A stretch of DNA of 64,000 bases from NCBI GenBank assembly GCA_015485155.1, contig WFUF01000005.1, forward strand, positions 1-64,000. The letters run 5' to 3'. Source of the stretch: Robiginitomaculum sp. (GTDB lineage Bacteria > Pseudomonadota > Alphaproteobacteria > Caulobacterales > Maricaulaceae). Position 1 is the stretch's first letter; each line of letters starts with the position of its first letter. Below, piece after piece: positions 1-7,978 of this stretch. A model generated the notes under the pieces. The model made no database searches. It was not told the origin of the DNA and was given only the letters and a program-made list of their open reading frames with translations. The translations under genes were made by a program, and so were the position numbers.

Positions 1-17
1 CTTGCACCCAAACAGAA

Positions 18-150
18 GCTCTTTGACAGGTGAATATTTCTTTTCAAACCCAATAATTTAAAGGGTTTCTACGCGCCAGCGTGCGCGCAAGCAATCTTAA
101 CGGGCCGTCGCATAAATGTGCCTTGCCTCTGGCAGTTATGCGCAGGGGAA
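18..150. repeat. Intergenic repeat with boxA-like start (copy A)
   Basis: This non-coding block begins with GCTCTTTGACAGGT and shares its layout with a second copy near 40.4 kb. The shared pieces are an AATATTT run, then TCAAACCCAATAA, an AAGG-TTT stretch, an AAATG(T/C)GCCTTGCCTCTGG segment and a closing GC-rich hairpin. The first 12 bases resemble the rRNA boxA antitermination signal, but no rRNA follows. An untranslated RNA, a relic of an rRNA leader, or a mobile repeat are all possible. It lies directly downstream (3') of the minus-strand formyltransferase gene. Confidence 0.6.
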
Positions 151-197
151 AACCGGATAAGCGTTTTTTGGCTGGATTGTTTCAGCCAAATTTGCTG

Positions 198-812
198 TTA
201 AAATCGCAAATCATCACCGCAAATACGCCGCAAATTGGCAATCTCATCCTCCGAAGCCCCTGAACTGACCTTACACAATTCCCGGTAAGACTTTTTGGTG
301 CTTTTTTCGCCACTCCAACTTATATCAAGCCGTGGTAGCGCATCCACATTGTGCGCGCAATGAATAGCAACAAAACTAAATACCCTGGTGCCAAGTGTAA
401 ACGCCAGCTCGGTTAATTCGTCCAGCGATATATCCGGCTCAATCGCGATTTGTTCCACATGAACAATTGGCCCGGCATCCACCTTCTCAACCATTTCATG
501 GGCAGTGGCGCCATAAATTGTGGCTCTGTCCTTTAAGGCATAGGCGATTGGATAGCTGCCGGGAAATTGTGGCGGCCCGGGGTGAATATTGTAGGGGACC
601 GGGCCAAGCTGCTGCAATATGTCACCGGGCACGATAACCTGGCTGTTAAAGCAAATCAGCCGGGTGTCAGCGCCACGCCCGGCAACTGCCTGACGCAATT
701 CGGCATGACTTAAGGCAATATCCACCTCAAGATCAGGATTTTGCCCATGCAAAAACTGCCGTAAAAATGGCGCTTCCACCTGTTTTGTCAGCAATACAAT
801 TCGATAGGCCAA
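198..812 (-). CDS. Short formyltransferase-family protein
   Basis: This 204-residue protein carries the N-terminal formyltransferase fold of the Fmt/PurN superfamily. The catalytic Asn-His-Asp set is visible as N75 and H77 in YNIHPGPPQFPG and D112 in VDAGPIV. Members of the superfamily move a formyl group from 10-formyl-tetrahydrofolate to an amine. It is about 100 residues shorter than methionyl-tRNA formyltransferase and has no C-terminal OB-like tRNA-binding domain, so it is not the housekeeping Fmt. The acceptor may be an amino sugar, nucleotide or small amine, but the sequence does not say which. It ends in its own basic tail. It sits 71 bp downstream of ndk on the same strand and could be co-transcribed. 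Confidence 0.75.
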   Translation of the reverse strand: MAYRIVLLTKQVEAPFLRQFLHGQNPDLEVDIALSHAELRQAVAGRGADTRLICFNSQVIVPGDILQQLGPVPYNIHPGPPQFPGSYPIAYALKDRATIYGATAHEMVEKVDAGPIVHVEQIAIEPDISLDELTELAFTLGTRVFSFVAIHCAHNVDALPRLDISWSGEKSTKKSYRELCKVSSGASEDEIANLRRICGDDLRF

Positions 813-883
813 TATCTCCTCCGGAGATACAGCCTATCCTATTGATAATTAACAAGTGGTGTTTTCAGGGTACTTGCGTAAAA

Positions 884-1306
884 TCAGCCGACAATCTCGC
901 ATTTGGAGAAGAAAAAGCTAATCTCCTCAGCAGCGGTTTCAGGGGCATCAGAACCGTGAACCGAATTGGCATCAATGCTTTTGGCAAATTCCTTACGAAT
1001 AGTGCCCTCGGCGGCTTCCTCCGGATTGGTGGCTCCCATGACATTGCGATAAGCCGCAATGGCGTTCTCGCCCTCAAGCACTTGCGCTACCACCGGGCCG
1101 GAAATCATAAAATCAACCAGATCGGCAAAAAACGGGCGGCTGGCATGCACAGCGTAAAAGCCTTCGGCCTGCTCTTTGGTCAGTCTCATGCGCTTTTGTG
1201 CCACAATGCGCAAACCTGCCGCTTCGATTTTGGCATTGATAGCCCCGGTAAGATTGCGGGCAGTTGCGTCTGGTTTAATTATGGAGAAAGTCTGTTGAAT
1301 TGCCAT
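884..1306 (-). CDS. ndk: Nucleoside diphosphate kinase
   Basis: This 140-residue enzyme moves the gamma phosphate of ATP to nucleoside diphosphates through a phosphohistidine. The family N-terminus (TFSIIKPDA) and the active-site NSVHGSD with H117 are intact, and the length is the usual one. A GGAG ribosome-binding site lies just ahead of the ATG. The gene diverges from the ABC-F gene across about 150 bp that must hold both promoters. The product is cytoplasmic and housekeeping. Confidence 0.97.
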   Translation of the reverse strand: MAIQQTFSIIKPDATARNLTGAINAKIEAAGLRIVAQKRMRLTKEQAEGFYAVHASRPFFADLVDFMISGPVVAQVLEGENAIAAYRNVMGATNPEEAAEGTIRKEFAKSIDANSVHGSDAPETAAEEISFFFSKCEIVG

Positions 1307-1454
1307 TGATGGCTCCTGTTGTCTACAAAGGGAGATTTATTGCTGGCGCGCCTATACCAGCGCTTTATCCGCTTGTGAAGCCGTGTTAGCAAACACTAAA
1401 GATCAGTAAGCTCCCAAAACTGTTTAGGAGCTGTTTTTATAAGAAGCGCACTCC

Positions 1455-3323
1455 ATGTTGCATGTAAATAATATCACCATTCGTATGGAAGGGCGGGTTC
1501 TGATCGAGGATGCCAGCTTTGCCCTGCCCCCTAAAACCCGAATGGGAGTGGTCGGACGCAATGGAACCGGAAAATCCACATTGTTTAAGGCCATCACCGG
1601 AGATATAAGCCCGGATCAAGGAGAAATCCGCATAAAAAAAGGCGCAAGAATCGGCGCTGTTGCCCAAGAGGCTCCCGGTGGCCCAATCAGTATCTTGGAC
1701 TTCGTGCTACAAGCCGACAAGGAACGCCAAAGCCTGTTATTGCGTGCTGAAACTGCCATGGATCCTACTGAGATTGCTGATATCCAAACCAGATTGCAGG
1801 ATATTGAAGCTCATAGCGCCGAAGCCCGCGCCAGCACTATTCTAGCCGGTTTACGCTTTGATACTGCAGCGCAAAGCCGACCCTGCAGCGACTTTTCCGG
1901 CGGATGGCGAATGCGAGCGGCTTTGGCTGCTATTTTGTTCTCCAAGCCTGACCTGTTATTGCTTGATGAGCCAACAAATTATCTTGATCTGGAAGGCGCA
2001 ATCTGGCTTGAAAATCATTTGCGCAAATATGCCGGTGCCGCGCTGATCGTTTCTCATGACCGTGATCTTCTTAACCAATCAGTACATAAGATTGCCCATT
2101 TAGCCAATAAGCGCATCCGCACCTTTGAGGGTGGCTATGATGATTTTCAGCGCCTACTAGCCGAAAAACAACGGTTGGACATGGCCATGATGGCCAAACA
2201 GGAAGAACAACGCCGTAAAATGCAAACCTTTGTGGACCGCTTTCGATATTCTGCGGCCAAGGCAAAACAGGCGCAGTCACGCATTAAAATGATGGAAAAA
2301 ATGCAGCCCGTAGCCACGCTGGTGCAAAACCCGGTAGCTCCGTTTGACCTGCCTGATCCGCAAAAGCCTATGGCGCCTCCTATTATCCGGCTTGAAGAGG
2401 CAGATGTGGGCTATGAGTATGACAATCCTGTATTGCGTGACCTTAACTTGAGTATTCAGGCCGATGACCGGATTGGGTTGCTGGGACAAAATGGTGAAGG
2501 CAAATCCACCTTTGCCAAACTGTTATCCGGGAAACTAAATGTGATGGCAGGTAAAAAATACCAGCACAAAAAACTGCAAATCGCATATTTCGCCCAGCAT
2601 CAACTGGACGTGCTTGACCACAACCTTACCCCTTTGGATCATATTATGGAGCTGATGCCCGATGCGACCGAGGCCCAGCGCCGGGCAAGATTGGGGCGCT
2701 TTGGCCTGGGGTTTGATCAGGCGGAAACCAAGACCAAAGACCTTTCCGGCGGAGAAAAAGCCAGACTGCTGCTTAATCTTATTTGTTTCTCCGGGCCGCA
2801 TTTGCTGATTTTGGATGAGCCGACCAACCATCTGGACATGGACAGTCGTCTGGCTTTGGCTGATGCCCTTGATGCCTATTCGGGGGCGATATTGCTAATA
2901 AGCCATGACCGCAGCCTGATTGAACGCTGTATCGAGCGGCTGTGGCTGGTAAAAGATGGCAGCGTGCAGCCCTATAATGGCGATATGGATGAATACAAGC
3001 AATTGGTCTTGAAAAAGGATCGCAAGCAAAAATCAAAAAACAAGCCACCTAAAAAGGTCGAGCAACGCAAAATAACGGCTTCTGAACGGGAGGGGCTGGC
3101 TCCGATACGGCGCAATATTGAACGGTTGGAAAAAGAAATAAACCGCCTGACTGCAGGCATTAATAATATTGACAGTGCGCTGGCCTCACCGGACTTGTAT
3201 GAACGCGACCCGGCACAGGCGATGGAGTTCAACCGCAAACGCAGCCGGGCCATTGAGCGCTTAAACATGCTCGAAGAACAAACACTGGCCGAAATGGAAA
3301 AACTGGAGAAATTGCAGAACTAA
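1455..3323 (+). CDS. ABC-F family ATPase, YheS-like
   Basis: This soluble 622-residue protein has two ABC ATPase domains and no membrane segments, which defines the ABC-F translation-factor group. The first Walker A is GRNGTGKST (residues 34-42), with signature SGGWRMR and Walker B LLLLDEPTNYLD. The second half has GQNGEGKST, LSGGEKARLLL and LLILDEPTNHLD. The linker FVDRFRYSAAKAKQAQSRIK and the GGWRMR signature match YheS better than Uup or EttA. A charged, Lys-rich coiled-coil tail closes the protein. The expected role is ribosome binding near the E site to relieve stalled translation. The stop codon marks the left edge of the toxin-remnant island. Confidence 0.93.
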   Translation: MLHVNNITIRMEGRVLIEDASFALPPKTRMGVVGRNGTGKSTLFKAITGDISPDQGEIRIKKGARIGAVAQEAPGGPISILDFVLQADKERQSLLLRAETAMDPTEIADIQTRLQDIEAHSAEARASTILAGLRFDTAAQSRPCSDFSGGWRMRAALAAILFSKPDLLLLDEPTNYLDLEGAIWLENHLRKYAGAALIVSHDRDLLNQSVHKIAHLANKRIRTFEGGYDDFQRLLAEKQRLDMAMMAKQEEQRRKMQTFVDRFRYSAAKAKQAQSRIKMMEKMQPVATLVQNPVAPFDLPDPQKPMAPPIIRLEEADVGYEYDNPVLRDLNLSIQADDRIGLLGQNGEGKSTFAKLLSGKLNVMAGKKYQHKKLQIAYFAQHQLDVLDHNLTPLDHIMELMPDATEAQRRARLGRFGLGFDQAETKTKDLSGGEKARLLLNLICFSGPHLLILDEPTNHLDMDSRLALADALDAYSGAILLISHDRSLIERCIERLWLVKDGSVQPYNGDMDEYKQLVLKKDRKQKSKNKPPKKVEQRKITASEREGLAPIRRNIERLEKEINRLTAGINNIDSALASPDLYERDPAQAMEFNRKRSRAIERLNMLEEQTLAEMEKLEKLQN

Positions 3324-3325
3324 AT

Positions 3326-3514
3326 TTTGATGTTTGTTCAAATTGCGCCAAACAAATTGAGGATCAAAGGCGGGATTCTTTTAATTCAGAGGGTGATAAT
3401 CCGCCGAGCTTCATTGATCAAATAACTACCATGCTAAAAACAGGAATGCTGGACGATCAATTTGACAAGGACAACTATAATTTAGAAATATCTTATTTTG
3501 ATAACTGTTATTGA
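3326..3514 (+). pseudogene. Orphan coding tail, possible toxin C-terminus remnant
   Basis: An open frame directly after the ABC-F stop reads like the end of a protein (it includes CSNCAKQIEDQRRDSF and ends in YFDNCY) but has no start codon at its front. It is acidic and polar and ends 7 bases before the start of a small lipoprotein gene. By its place beside two other tip and immunity-like units, it may be the last 60 residues of a lost Rhs or other polymorphic toxin. No domain is recognised, so the toxin reading is inference from context. Confidence 0.35.
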
Positions 3515-3521
3515 GAATAAA

Positions 3522-3899
3522 GTGAAAATCCTGATCTGGATCCTAGTAATACCAGCGTTAATGTTTCTTCTGTTGTTTTCATGCTCATATCCTCGAGAGT
3601 ATCATGCGACTGAATTTACGTCCGTGTCGCCGACCGGAAAAAATTATATCTACAAGATTTCCACTCAAGGCAAAGGAGGGTGGGGCCCGCATATCAGGTA
3701 TCTTTATTTTTCCAGTGATCCAGACGGGCAATACAGATTTCCTGAACCCAAATATAAAATTCCATTGGAATCAGGATCAGAGGTTGGCACCGAGTGTATG
3801 CAGGTTATATGGAGAAATAATTACGAAGCAACCATCAAATATTGTTTCGATCGAGGAATATTTCCTAAAGCCACTCGGTTCAAGTTTGAAGGAGAGTAA
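3522..3899 (+). CDS. Small putative lipoprotein, possible immunity protein
   Basis: This 125-residue protein begins with a Lys and one long hydrophobic stretch that ends in LLLFSCS, a weak lipobox. The mature part is soluble and mixed, without a recognised family. The GTG start at 3522 is preferred to an in-frame TTG at 3498 because it gives a normal signal peptide and begins just after the preceding remnant's stop. Position after a toxin-like tail fits an immunity protein anchored in the envelope, but this is inferred only from gene order. Ribosome-binding sequence is poor, and the gene may be weakly expressed or decaying. Confidence 0.45.
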   Translation: MKILIWILVIPALMFLLLFSCSYPREYHATEFTSVSPTGKNYIYKISTQGKGGWGPHIRYLYFSSDPDGQYRFPEPKYKIPLESGSEVGTECMQVIWRNNYEATIKYCFDRGIFPKATRFKFEGE

Positions 3900-3972
3900 A
3901 TAATATTACATTTTGAGCGAGCGTATGATTGCAACCCACAACTTATCAACGAAAAACTCTTTCAGCTAAAGG

Positions 3973-4322
3973 GTGCACGAAATCTTTGTAAGTACTATTT
4001 CCCTGATGATAATGACGGGTAAATATAAAAGACCCGGTTCTGATGAGGTGTTGATGCAATATAATGGCTCTGGAACCAGTAACCGGGAATGGCTGATTGC
4101 TGACGTCCGTGGTAGCATAGTTGCTATTACTGATAATACTGGCACGGTGACGCAGATCAATAAATACAATGCTTCGGAAGTGGTTGAATGGAATTCACAT
4201 TTTTGATCCGGGGGATCGATTGTTTGACTTTGTCAACCACCTACGAAGCACTATAAAGCACGCGCATACGACCCCTATATCGGCAGGTTCCTGCAACTGA
4301 TCCCATCGGCTATGGTGATGGC
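3973..4322 (+). pseudogene. Rhs core remnant, broken by a frameshift
   Basis: From about 4018 the frame gives WLIADVRGSIVAITDNTG and nearby residues typical of the last YD repeats of an Rhs core. About 70 bases later another frame gives YKARAYDPYIGRFLQ, the RHS-associated core end. To continue into TDPIGYGDGMN the frame must change near base 4295, where one base appears to have been lost after CTGCA. The stretch usually linking the two blocks (the FQYTGQ region) is missing. The toxin's delivery core is therefore dead here. The residues differ from the intact Rhs at 44.9 kb (IYDPAIGRYLQVDTIGLNGG), so the remnant came from a different Rhs lineage. Confidence 0.7.
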
Positions 4323-4811
4323 ATGAACAGTCAAGCATACGTAGGCGGTGATCCGATTAACTTCACCGATCCAACGGGGATGATGCAGCATCCGGATAAC
4401 GATGAAATCATCGTGACAGGACAAAGGCCAGAATGTCCAGTTGGTGCTTTTTGTGGTAGATTGGGAGTGGACGCTTTTTTCCGCAACTTTGAGAGTGTTG
4501 ACCTTGCTAGGCCATTTGGAGTTGAAATTATTGATATTGGTGGCAATGAGGAGGACGATGTTTCGACAAATCATGATGGCTCACTAACGCAACATGAAAG
4601 ATTTTGTGATGTAACCGGAATCATGCAAACGACTGGCTCTGGTTTAGCTGGATCGGGAGTTCTTGTGGTATTGATGGGAGCAGGCACAACACCTTTTATT
4701 CCTGATGGGGAAGCAGTCGGAGGTTTCATGATGCTTGGAGGCGGAGTGCTTGTTGGTTTGGGTGCCGCTGCAAGGGGCGGGCATCGGTTGATGACTGGGT
4801 CTCGTTGCTAA
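4323..4811 (+). pseudogene. Orphan Rhs C-terminal tip 1
   Basis: The frame opens within the Rhs core end (AYVGGDPINFTDPTG) and continues into a variable tip of about 140 residues. After the core comes DEIIVTGQRP, a linker also seen in tip 2. The end is a Gly-rich hydrophobic hairpin (residues about 98-150) with two possible membrane spans and a short RC end. No catalytic motif is seen. The hydrophobic end suggests either a membrane-acting toxin or the pre-toxin translocation segment of a truncated one. The ATG at the front is internal to the former core, so translation as an independent protein is uncertain. Confidence 0.55.
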
Positions 4812-4967
4812 TCGTTACATGTTTTAAAAATAATGCCCTTAATTTTGACTCAGGTTGGTTTTGCAAATGATACATCTCCATTCTTGCGATAATATTTATA
4901 TCATTGCTGACCCTGGGCATGCCGCCTGTTCGTATATGATTAACTACAATATAAAGTGGATTTTGAT

Positions 4968-5144
4968 ATGGATAAAACTAGGTTATTTTATAAAATTTTG
5001 ATTGCGGAGCATATTTTCCTAACGATTTACTTCTTGGCTCAAGTAAATTTCTTTAATAATAGTACATACATACATTTTCTTGTCATCCTTACATCAGCGT
5101 GCGGCGGGCTAGTAGTACATTTGTATAATAAATTGATCCGGTGA
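4968..5144 (+). CDS. Small two-span membrane protein, possible immunity
   Basis: This is a 58-residue protein with two hydrophobic stretches (residues about 8-26 and 34-52), a short polar link and a basic end. A GTG 12 bases upstream (4956) is an alternative start. The DNA is very AT-rich compared with the flagellar genes nearby. It sits between tip 1 and tip 2, and its stop overlaps the mini-core leading into tip 2, the position of an immunity gene in orphan tip arrays. Function is not recognised; the immunity role is inference. Confidence 0.4.
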   Translation: MDKTRLFYKILIAEHIFLTIYFLAQVNFFNNSTYIHFLVILTSACGGLVVHLYNKLIR

Positions 5145-5800
5145 ATTTTACTGATCCAACGGGGTTGAGTGCTCATGGTGAAGGCTGCGACCCCGCGACC
5201 GATCCTGAATGCATTGCGGTGACAGGACAAAGGCCTCCACGACAACGAATTATCATTTATGTCATGACCTTCGTTTTCGATATGAGAGGATTTCTGGCAA
5301 GCTTGAGATATGGCGGCGGTGGAAATAGTCATTTTTATGAATTTGTAGGTGTCATTTGTGACGATGCCAATGCGCTGACCAACAAGCAAAAACGCAAATT
5401 GGTAAATAGCTTCACCGTACCCCGCTTTTCTCCCAGGGCAACTAATGAAGGTTTGAATTTGGTGACTGATCCCAGATTTCTAGTGCCAACCCCGTTTTTC
5501 GGGCTTTGGGCTCCAGTCCCAGGTGGTTTTATAGATGTTAATTTTGACGCAGATGGAATGGGTGGGGTAAATGAAACCAAAAGAATACACATTTTCTACG
5601 ATGGAACGATCCGTCGGTCATTATCTGAGATAAACGGTTCTCTTGTAGTGACGACAACTGGAGAGGGAGTGAACTTTTCAGGGTTTTTGGCCCGCATCAA
5701 TGAAACCCAAGGCACAGCTTTATTTCAAAGCCTCAATAGAAAAATGAGGGCGGCGGCTATTAAGATGAACCCAAAGTGTGATAGTGGATCTGGTGAGTGA
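5141..5800 (+). pseudogene. Orphan Rhs C-terminal tip 2
   Basis: The frame starts inside a ten-residue scrap of Rhs core (DPVNFTDPTG) and goes on to a variable domain of about 200 residues. The same VTGQRP linker as in tip 1 appears at residues 27-32. The rest is soluble, with a conserved-looking FYEFVGVICDDA and a Gly-, Pro- and Phe-rich middle, and ends in CDSGSGE. No nuclease, deaminase or protease signature was found. The GTG start codon is the core Val and may be used to make a free tip. A lipoprotein follows after 18 bases, as expected for a toxin-immunity pair. Confidence 0.55.
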
Positions 5801-5818
5801 AAAAGCTTAAGTGAAATT

Positions 5819-6349
5819 ATGAAACCATTACTCGCAAAAATTTCTTTAATTTTGTCCATTGCGTTCTTGTTGTCTGCGTGCGGGTACCCAATGATACAGT
5901 ATGAGTTCGAGCCTAATGTGAAATTACAATTCACAGTTGAAGAACGCCTGTTTGAAAGCATAAATGGACATATCATTGCATTGGGGAAAAAATATGATAA
6001 CAGACCCTATGTTTTGAATGCTTACAGGTCATTTCCAAAAATACGTTCCGTGAAATTGCTTAACAAAAATATGTACATAACTGCATCTACAAAGATGTAT
6101 TCAGAAAAATCATCTATGGAAATCTTTTCAAAGAAAAGGGAACTACTAACATTGCGGATTTTCATACACAAATCCCGCATACCTGGCTTGCGACCAAACA
6201 AGGCGGAGTTGAGCGCAGTAATCCGGGATTTTGTGGATACATTGAGCGCAGTTGATGGCATCGAATTTATTGGAATAGAAGACCCTGATGACAGGGAAAA
6301 GTTTCTCGACTCTGACCGATACGGCTTCTCGCCTGACCAGTCTGCATAA
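5819..6349 (+). CDS. Putative lipoprotein, possible immunity to tip 2
   Basis: This 176-residue protein has a clear type II signal peptide (lysine near the start, hydrophobic core, LLSAC lipobox) and a mixed soluble domain of about 150 residues. It follows tip 2 closely on the same strand. Its last 15 or so codons run out of frame through DNA that encodes Rhs core sequence in another frame, so the native C-terminus has probably been replaced by a recombination join near 6300. An envelope immunity protein would suit a toxin acting in the periplasm or on membranes. That function is inferred from position only. Confidence 0.5.
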   Translation: MKPLLAKISLILSIAFLLSACGYPMIQYEFEPNVKLQFTVEERLFESINGHIIALGKKYDNRPYVLNAYRSFPKIRSVKLLNKNMYITASTKMYSEKSSMEIFSKKRELLTLRIFIHKSRIPGLRPNKAELSAVIRDFVDTLSAVDGIEFIGIEDPDDREKFLDSDRYGFSPDQSA

Positions 6350-6512
6350 TGACATGAACGGTACGGCGGATGATCAGAGCTTAACCTTCACCCATAATCC
6401 GGCGGGACAAATATCCACAGGCATTAACAGCAATCCGGCCTACAACTGGGATGGTGCTGGCATAGCGTCGGAAGATTATTCGGTAAACGGTCTTAACCAG
6501 GCAGTACAGGCC
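6297..6512 (+). pseudogene. Displaced internal Rhs core fragment
   Basis: This frame encodes TLTDTASRLTSLHNDMNGT, then FTHNPAGQIS and YSVNGLNQAVQA. These are landmarks of the central Rhs core that normally lie upstream of the RHS-associated core end. Here the fragment lies 2 kb downstream of that end, so it comes from a second Rhs copy or from rearrangement. It has no start of its own and is cut off exactly where the dispersed repeat begins at about 6513. Confidence 0.7.
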
Positions 6513-6623
6513 AGAGCATTTCTGGTTCCGTTTGAACCAGAAATTTGCTCTTAAATATTTAGTGGTCGCATTTGCTTGCCACAAAACCGGGATCCACTTT
6601 TGTTGGCAAATGCTCTAAATCGG
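6513..6623 (-). repeat. Dispersed alphaproteobacterial intergenic palindrome (copy 1)
   Basis: Read on the minus strand, this element runs from AGAGCATTTGCCAACAAAAG through GTGGATCCCGGTTTTG to an ATGCGACCAC segment. It then ends in a strong hairpin of GAGCATTTCTGGTTC and GAACCAGAAATTTGCTC. Related copies lie at 18.97-19.1 kb and 60.98-61.14 kb. It overlaps the stop codon of fliE and closes the Rhs-remnant island. Confidence 0.7.
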
Positions 6624-6950
6624 CATGCGCAAAATGTCCTGATAGGCCTTGATCATCTCATCACGAACCGCAATCACGGTTTCAAGCTGAATTTCGGCTG
6701 CTGAGATCGCAGTAACCACATCTACCAGCTCAGTCTGTCCTGCAGATGCAGAAACCGTAAGCTTCTCGGCCGCTGCCGAGGATGCCATTGCGCCGCCTAT
6801 GGCATCTTGCACCATGGCAGCAAAGTCTGTTCCCTTGGCTGCACTTTCACCTTGCAGTCCCAAAGCTACTGCATCAGAGCTTTGAGAGGTTTTTCCTGTT
6901 TGTGCGGCCTGTGCGTATGCATTTATGGCCTGTAAAGCATCCACTGACAT
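6615..6950 (-). CDS. fliE: Flagellar hook-basal body protein FliE
   Basis: The 111-residue product matches FliE through its conserved C-terminal helix (LVDVVTAISAAEIQLETVIA, ending DILRMPI). FliE is the adaptor between the MS ring and the proximal rod and is among the first exported flagellar parts. It is the third gene of flgB-flgC-fliE, 45 bases after flgC. The N-terminal half is low in complexity (Ala, Ser, Gln), as is usual. Its stop codon lies inside the dispersed repeat. Confidence 0.95.
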   Translation of the reverse strand: MSVDALQAINAYAQAAQTGKTSQSSDAVALGLQGESAAKGTDFAAMVQDAIGGAMASSAAAEKLTVSASAGQTELVDVVTAISAAEIQLETVIAVRDEMIKAYQDILRMPI

Positions 6951-6995
6951 ATAATTTTCTTCCTATTAACGGCCATTACCATAATGGCCATATTA

Positions 6996-7409
6996 CTATC
7001 GTTTGAGCAACTCCAGCGTTCGTTGCAGCATTGCTCTGGAGTTTTCGATCACCGATAAATTAGCTTCAAATGATTTAGCTGCCTGCCGCATATCCATCAT
7101 TTCAACCAACCGATTCACATTAGAATATTTTACATAACCATCAGCATCTGCAGCCGGGTGCTCTGGTTGATGCTTTACTATAAAATCAGATGACTTGCTT
7201 ACGGCCCGATCCATGCGCACAATCTGCGCGCCAGTTTCCTTGTCCAAAACTGACGAAAATACAGGGGTTTGGCGCTGATAAGGAATGCCGCCCGGCTCCT
7301 TTGCTGTAGAATTTGCATTTGCTACATTTTCGGAAATAATCCGCATTCTGGAGCTTTGTGCGCGCATGCCGGCTGCTGCAATGACAATAGCTTTGGAAAT
7401 ATCACTCAT
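6996..7409 (-). CDS. flgC: Flagellar proximal rod protein FlgC
   Basis: This 137-residue rod protein has the N-terminal flagellar rod motif (AGMRAQSSRMRIISENVANANS) in two parts and a C-terminal helix (EANLSVIENSRAMLQRTLEL). Both ends pair to form the rod coiled-coil. The ATG at 7409 is preferred to a GTG two codons upstream because an AAGAAGTG sequence sits at a suitable distance. It lies 34 bases after flgB in the same operon. Confidence 0.95.
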   Translation of the reverse strand: MSDISKAIVIAAAGMRAQSSRMRIISENVANANSTAKEPGGIPYQRQTPVFSSVLDKETGAQIVRMDRAVSKSSDFIVKHQPEHPAADADGYVKYSNVNRLVEMMDMRQAAKSFEANLSVIENSRAMLQRTLELLKR

Positions 7410-7443
7410 TTTCACTTCTTTTCATATTATGCCACCCCGATTT

Positions 7444-7884
7444 TTAACGGCCCGGTGTTTTAATAGCCAACCGCAACAGGCTTACAGATTTCTGATATAG
7501 CCCTACCGCCATTTCATAACGCATTCTGGTATCAGCAAGTTCCGCTACCTGCTCCTCCAGCACTACTGAATTGCCATTTAACGTAGTTTCGGAGTCTGGG
7601 GACTTTATCATCTTCACCGATGCTGCCATAGCAGAACCAGTTGCCCTAGAACTCGCGATATGACGAGGATCGGAGGTGCGCAATGTAATCGCAGCAGTCT
7701 TTTTGCCAGATCGTGCCGCATCTAACAGATTCTTAAAGCTGTCAGGATCAACATCTCTTGGCGTAAAACCCGGGGTGTCGGAATTGGCTATATTTTCTGC
7801 CAGTACCTTCTGCCGTGCCGTCAGCATTCCCATTGTACCGCGAAGCACTGCAAAAACAGGTATATCGCCAAGACTCATCTTCAT
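7444..7884 (-). CDS. flgB: Flagellar proximal rod protein FlgB
   Basis: FlgB forms the proximal rod together with FlgC, FlgF and FliE. The N-terminal motif is clear (LTARQKVLAENIANSDTPGF), as is the C-terminal helix (MRYEMAVGLYQKSVSLLRLA). The frame extends upstream to a TTG at 7911. The ATG at 7884 or the one two codons later (giving MSLGDIPVF) fits family length better. As the first gene of flgB-flgC-fliE it faces the CtrA box in the divergent promoter region. Confidence 0.93.
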   Translation of the reverse strand: MKMSLGDIPVFAVLRGTMGMLTARQKVLAENIANSDTPGFTPRDVDPDSFKNLLDAARSGKKTAAITLRTSDPRHIASSRATGSAMAASVKMIKSPDSETTLNGNSVVLEEQVAELADTRMRYEMAVGLYQKSVSLLRLAIKTPGR

Positions 7885-7963
7885 CTGCCTGCTGCTTATT
7901 CCCAGCGGCAAGTTTTGCCGTTTTTTGGTTAACGCCTGATGAAAATGAAAAGTTTATTTTAGG

Positions 7964-7978
7964 TTAATCAGTCGTTAA
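7964..7978. promoter_or_regulatory. CtrA box between flgB and fliO operons
   Basis: TTAATCAGTCGTTAA is an exact TTAA-N7-TTAA match to the binding site of the cell-cycle regulator CtrA. A further TTAA lies at 7929-7932. The site sits about 80 bases from the flgB start and about 50 bases ahead of the fliO start. That fits class II flagellar control as known in Caulobacter. CtrA itself is not encoded in the window. Confidence 0.7.

Noticed and set aside
1-197. rRNA operon signalled by the boxA-like motif
   Set aside because: No 16S, tRNA or 23S sequence follows in either copy.
767-1309. Long plus-strand frame over ndk
   Set aside because: It is the shadow of ndk and shows no protein family features.
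3326-6512. Transposon or phage as the carrier of the toxin remnants
   Set aside because: No transposase, integrase, terminal inverted repeats or target duplication was found.
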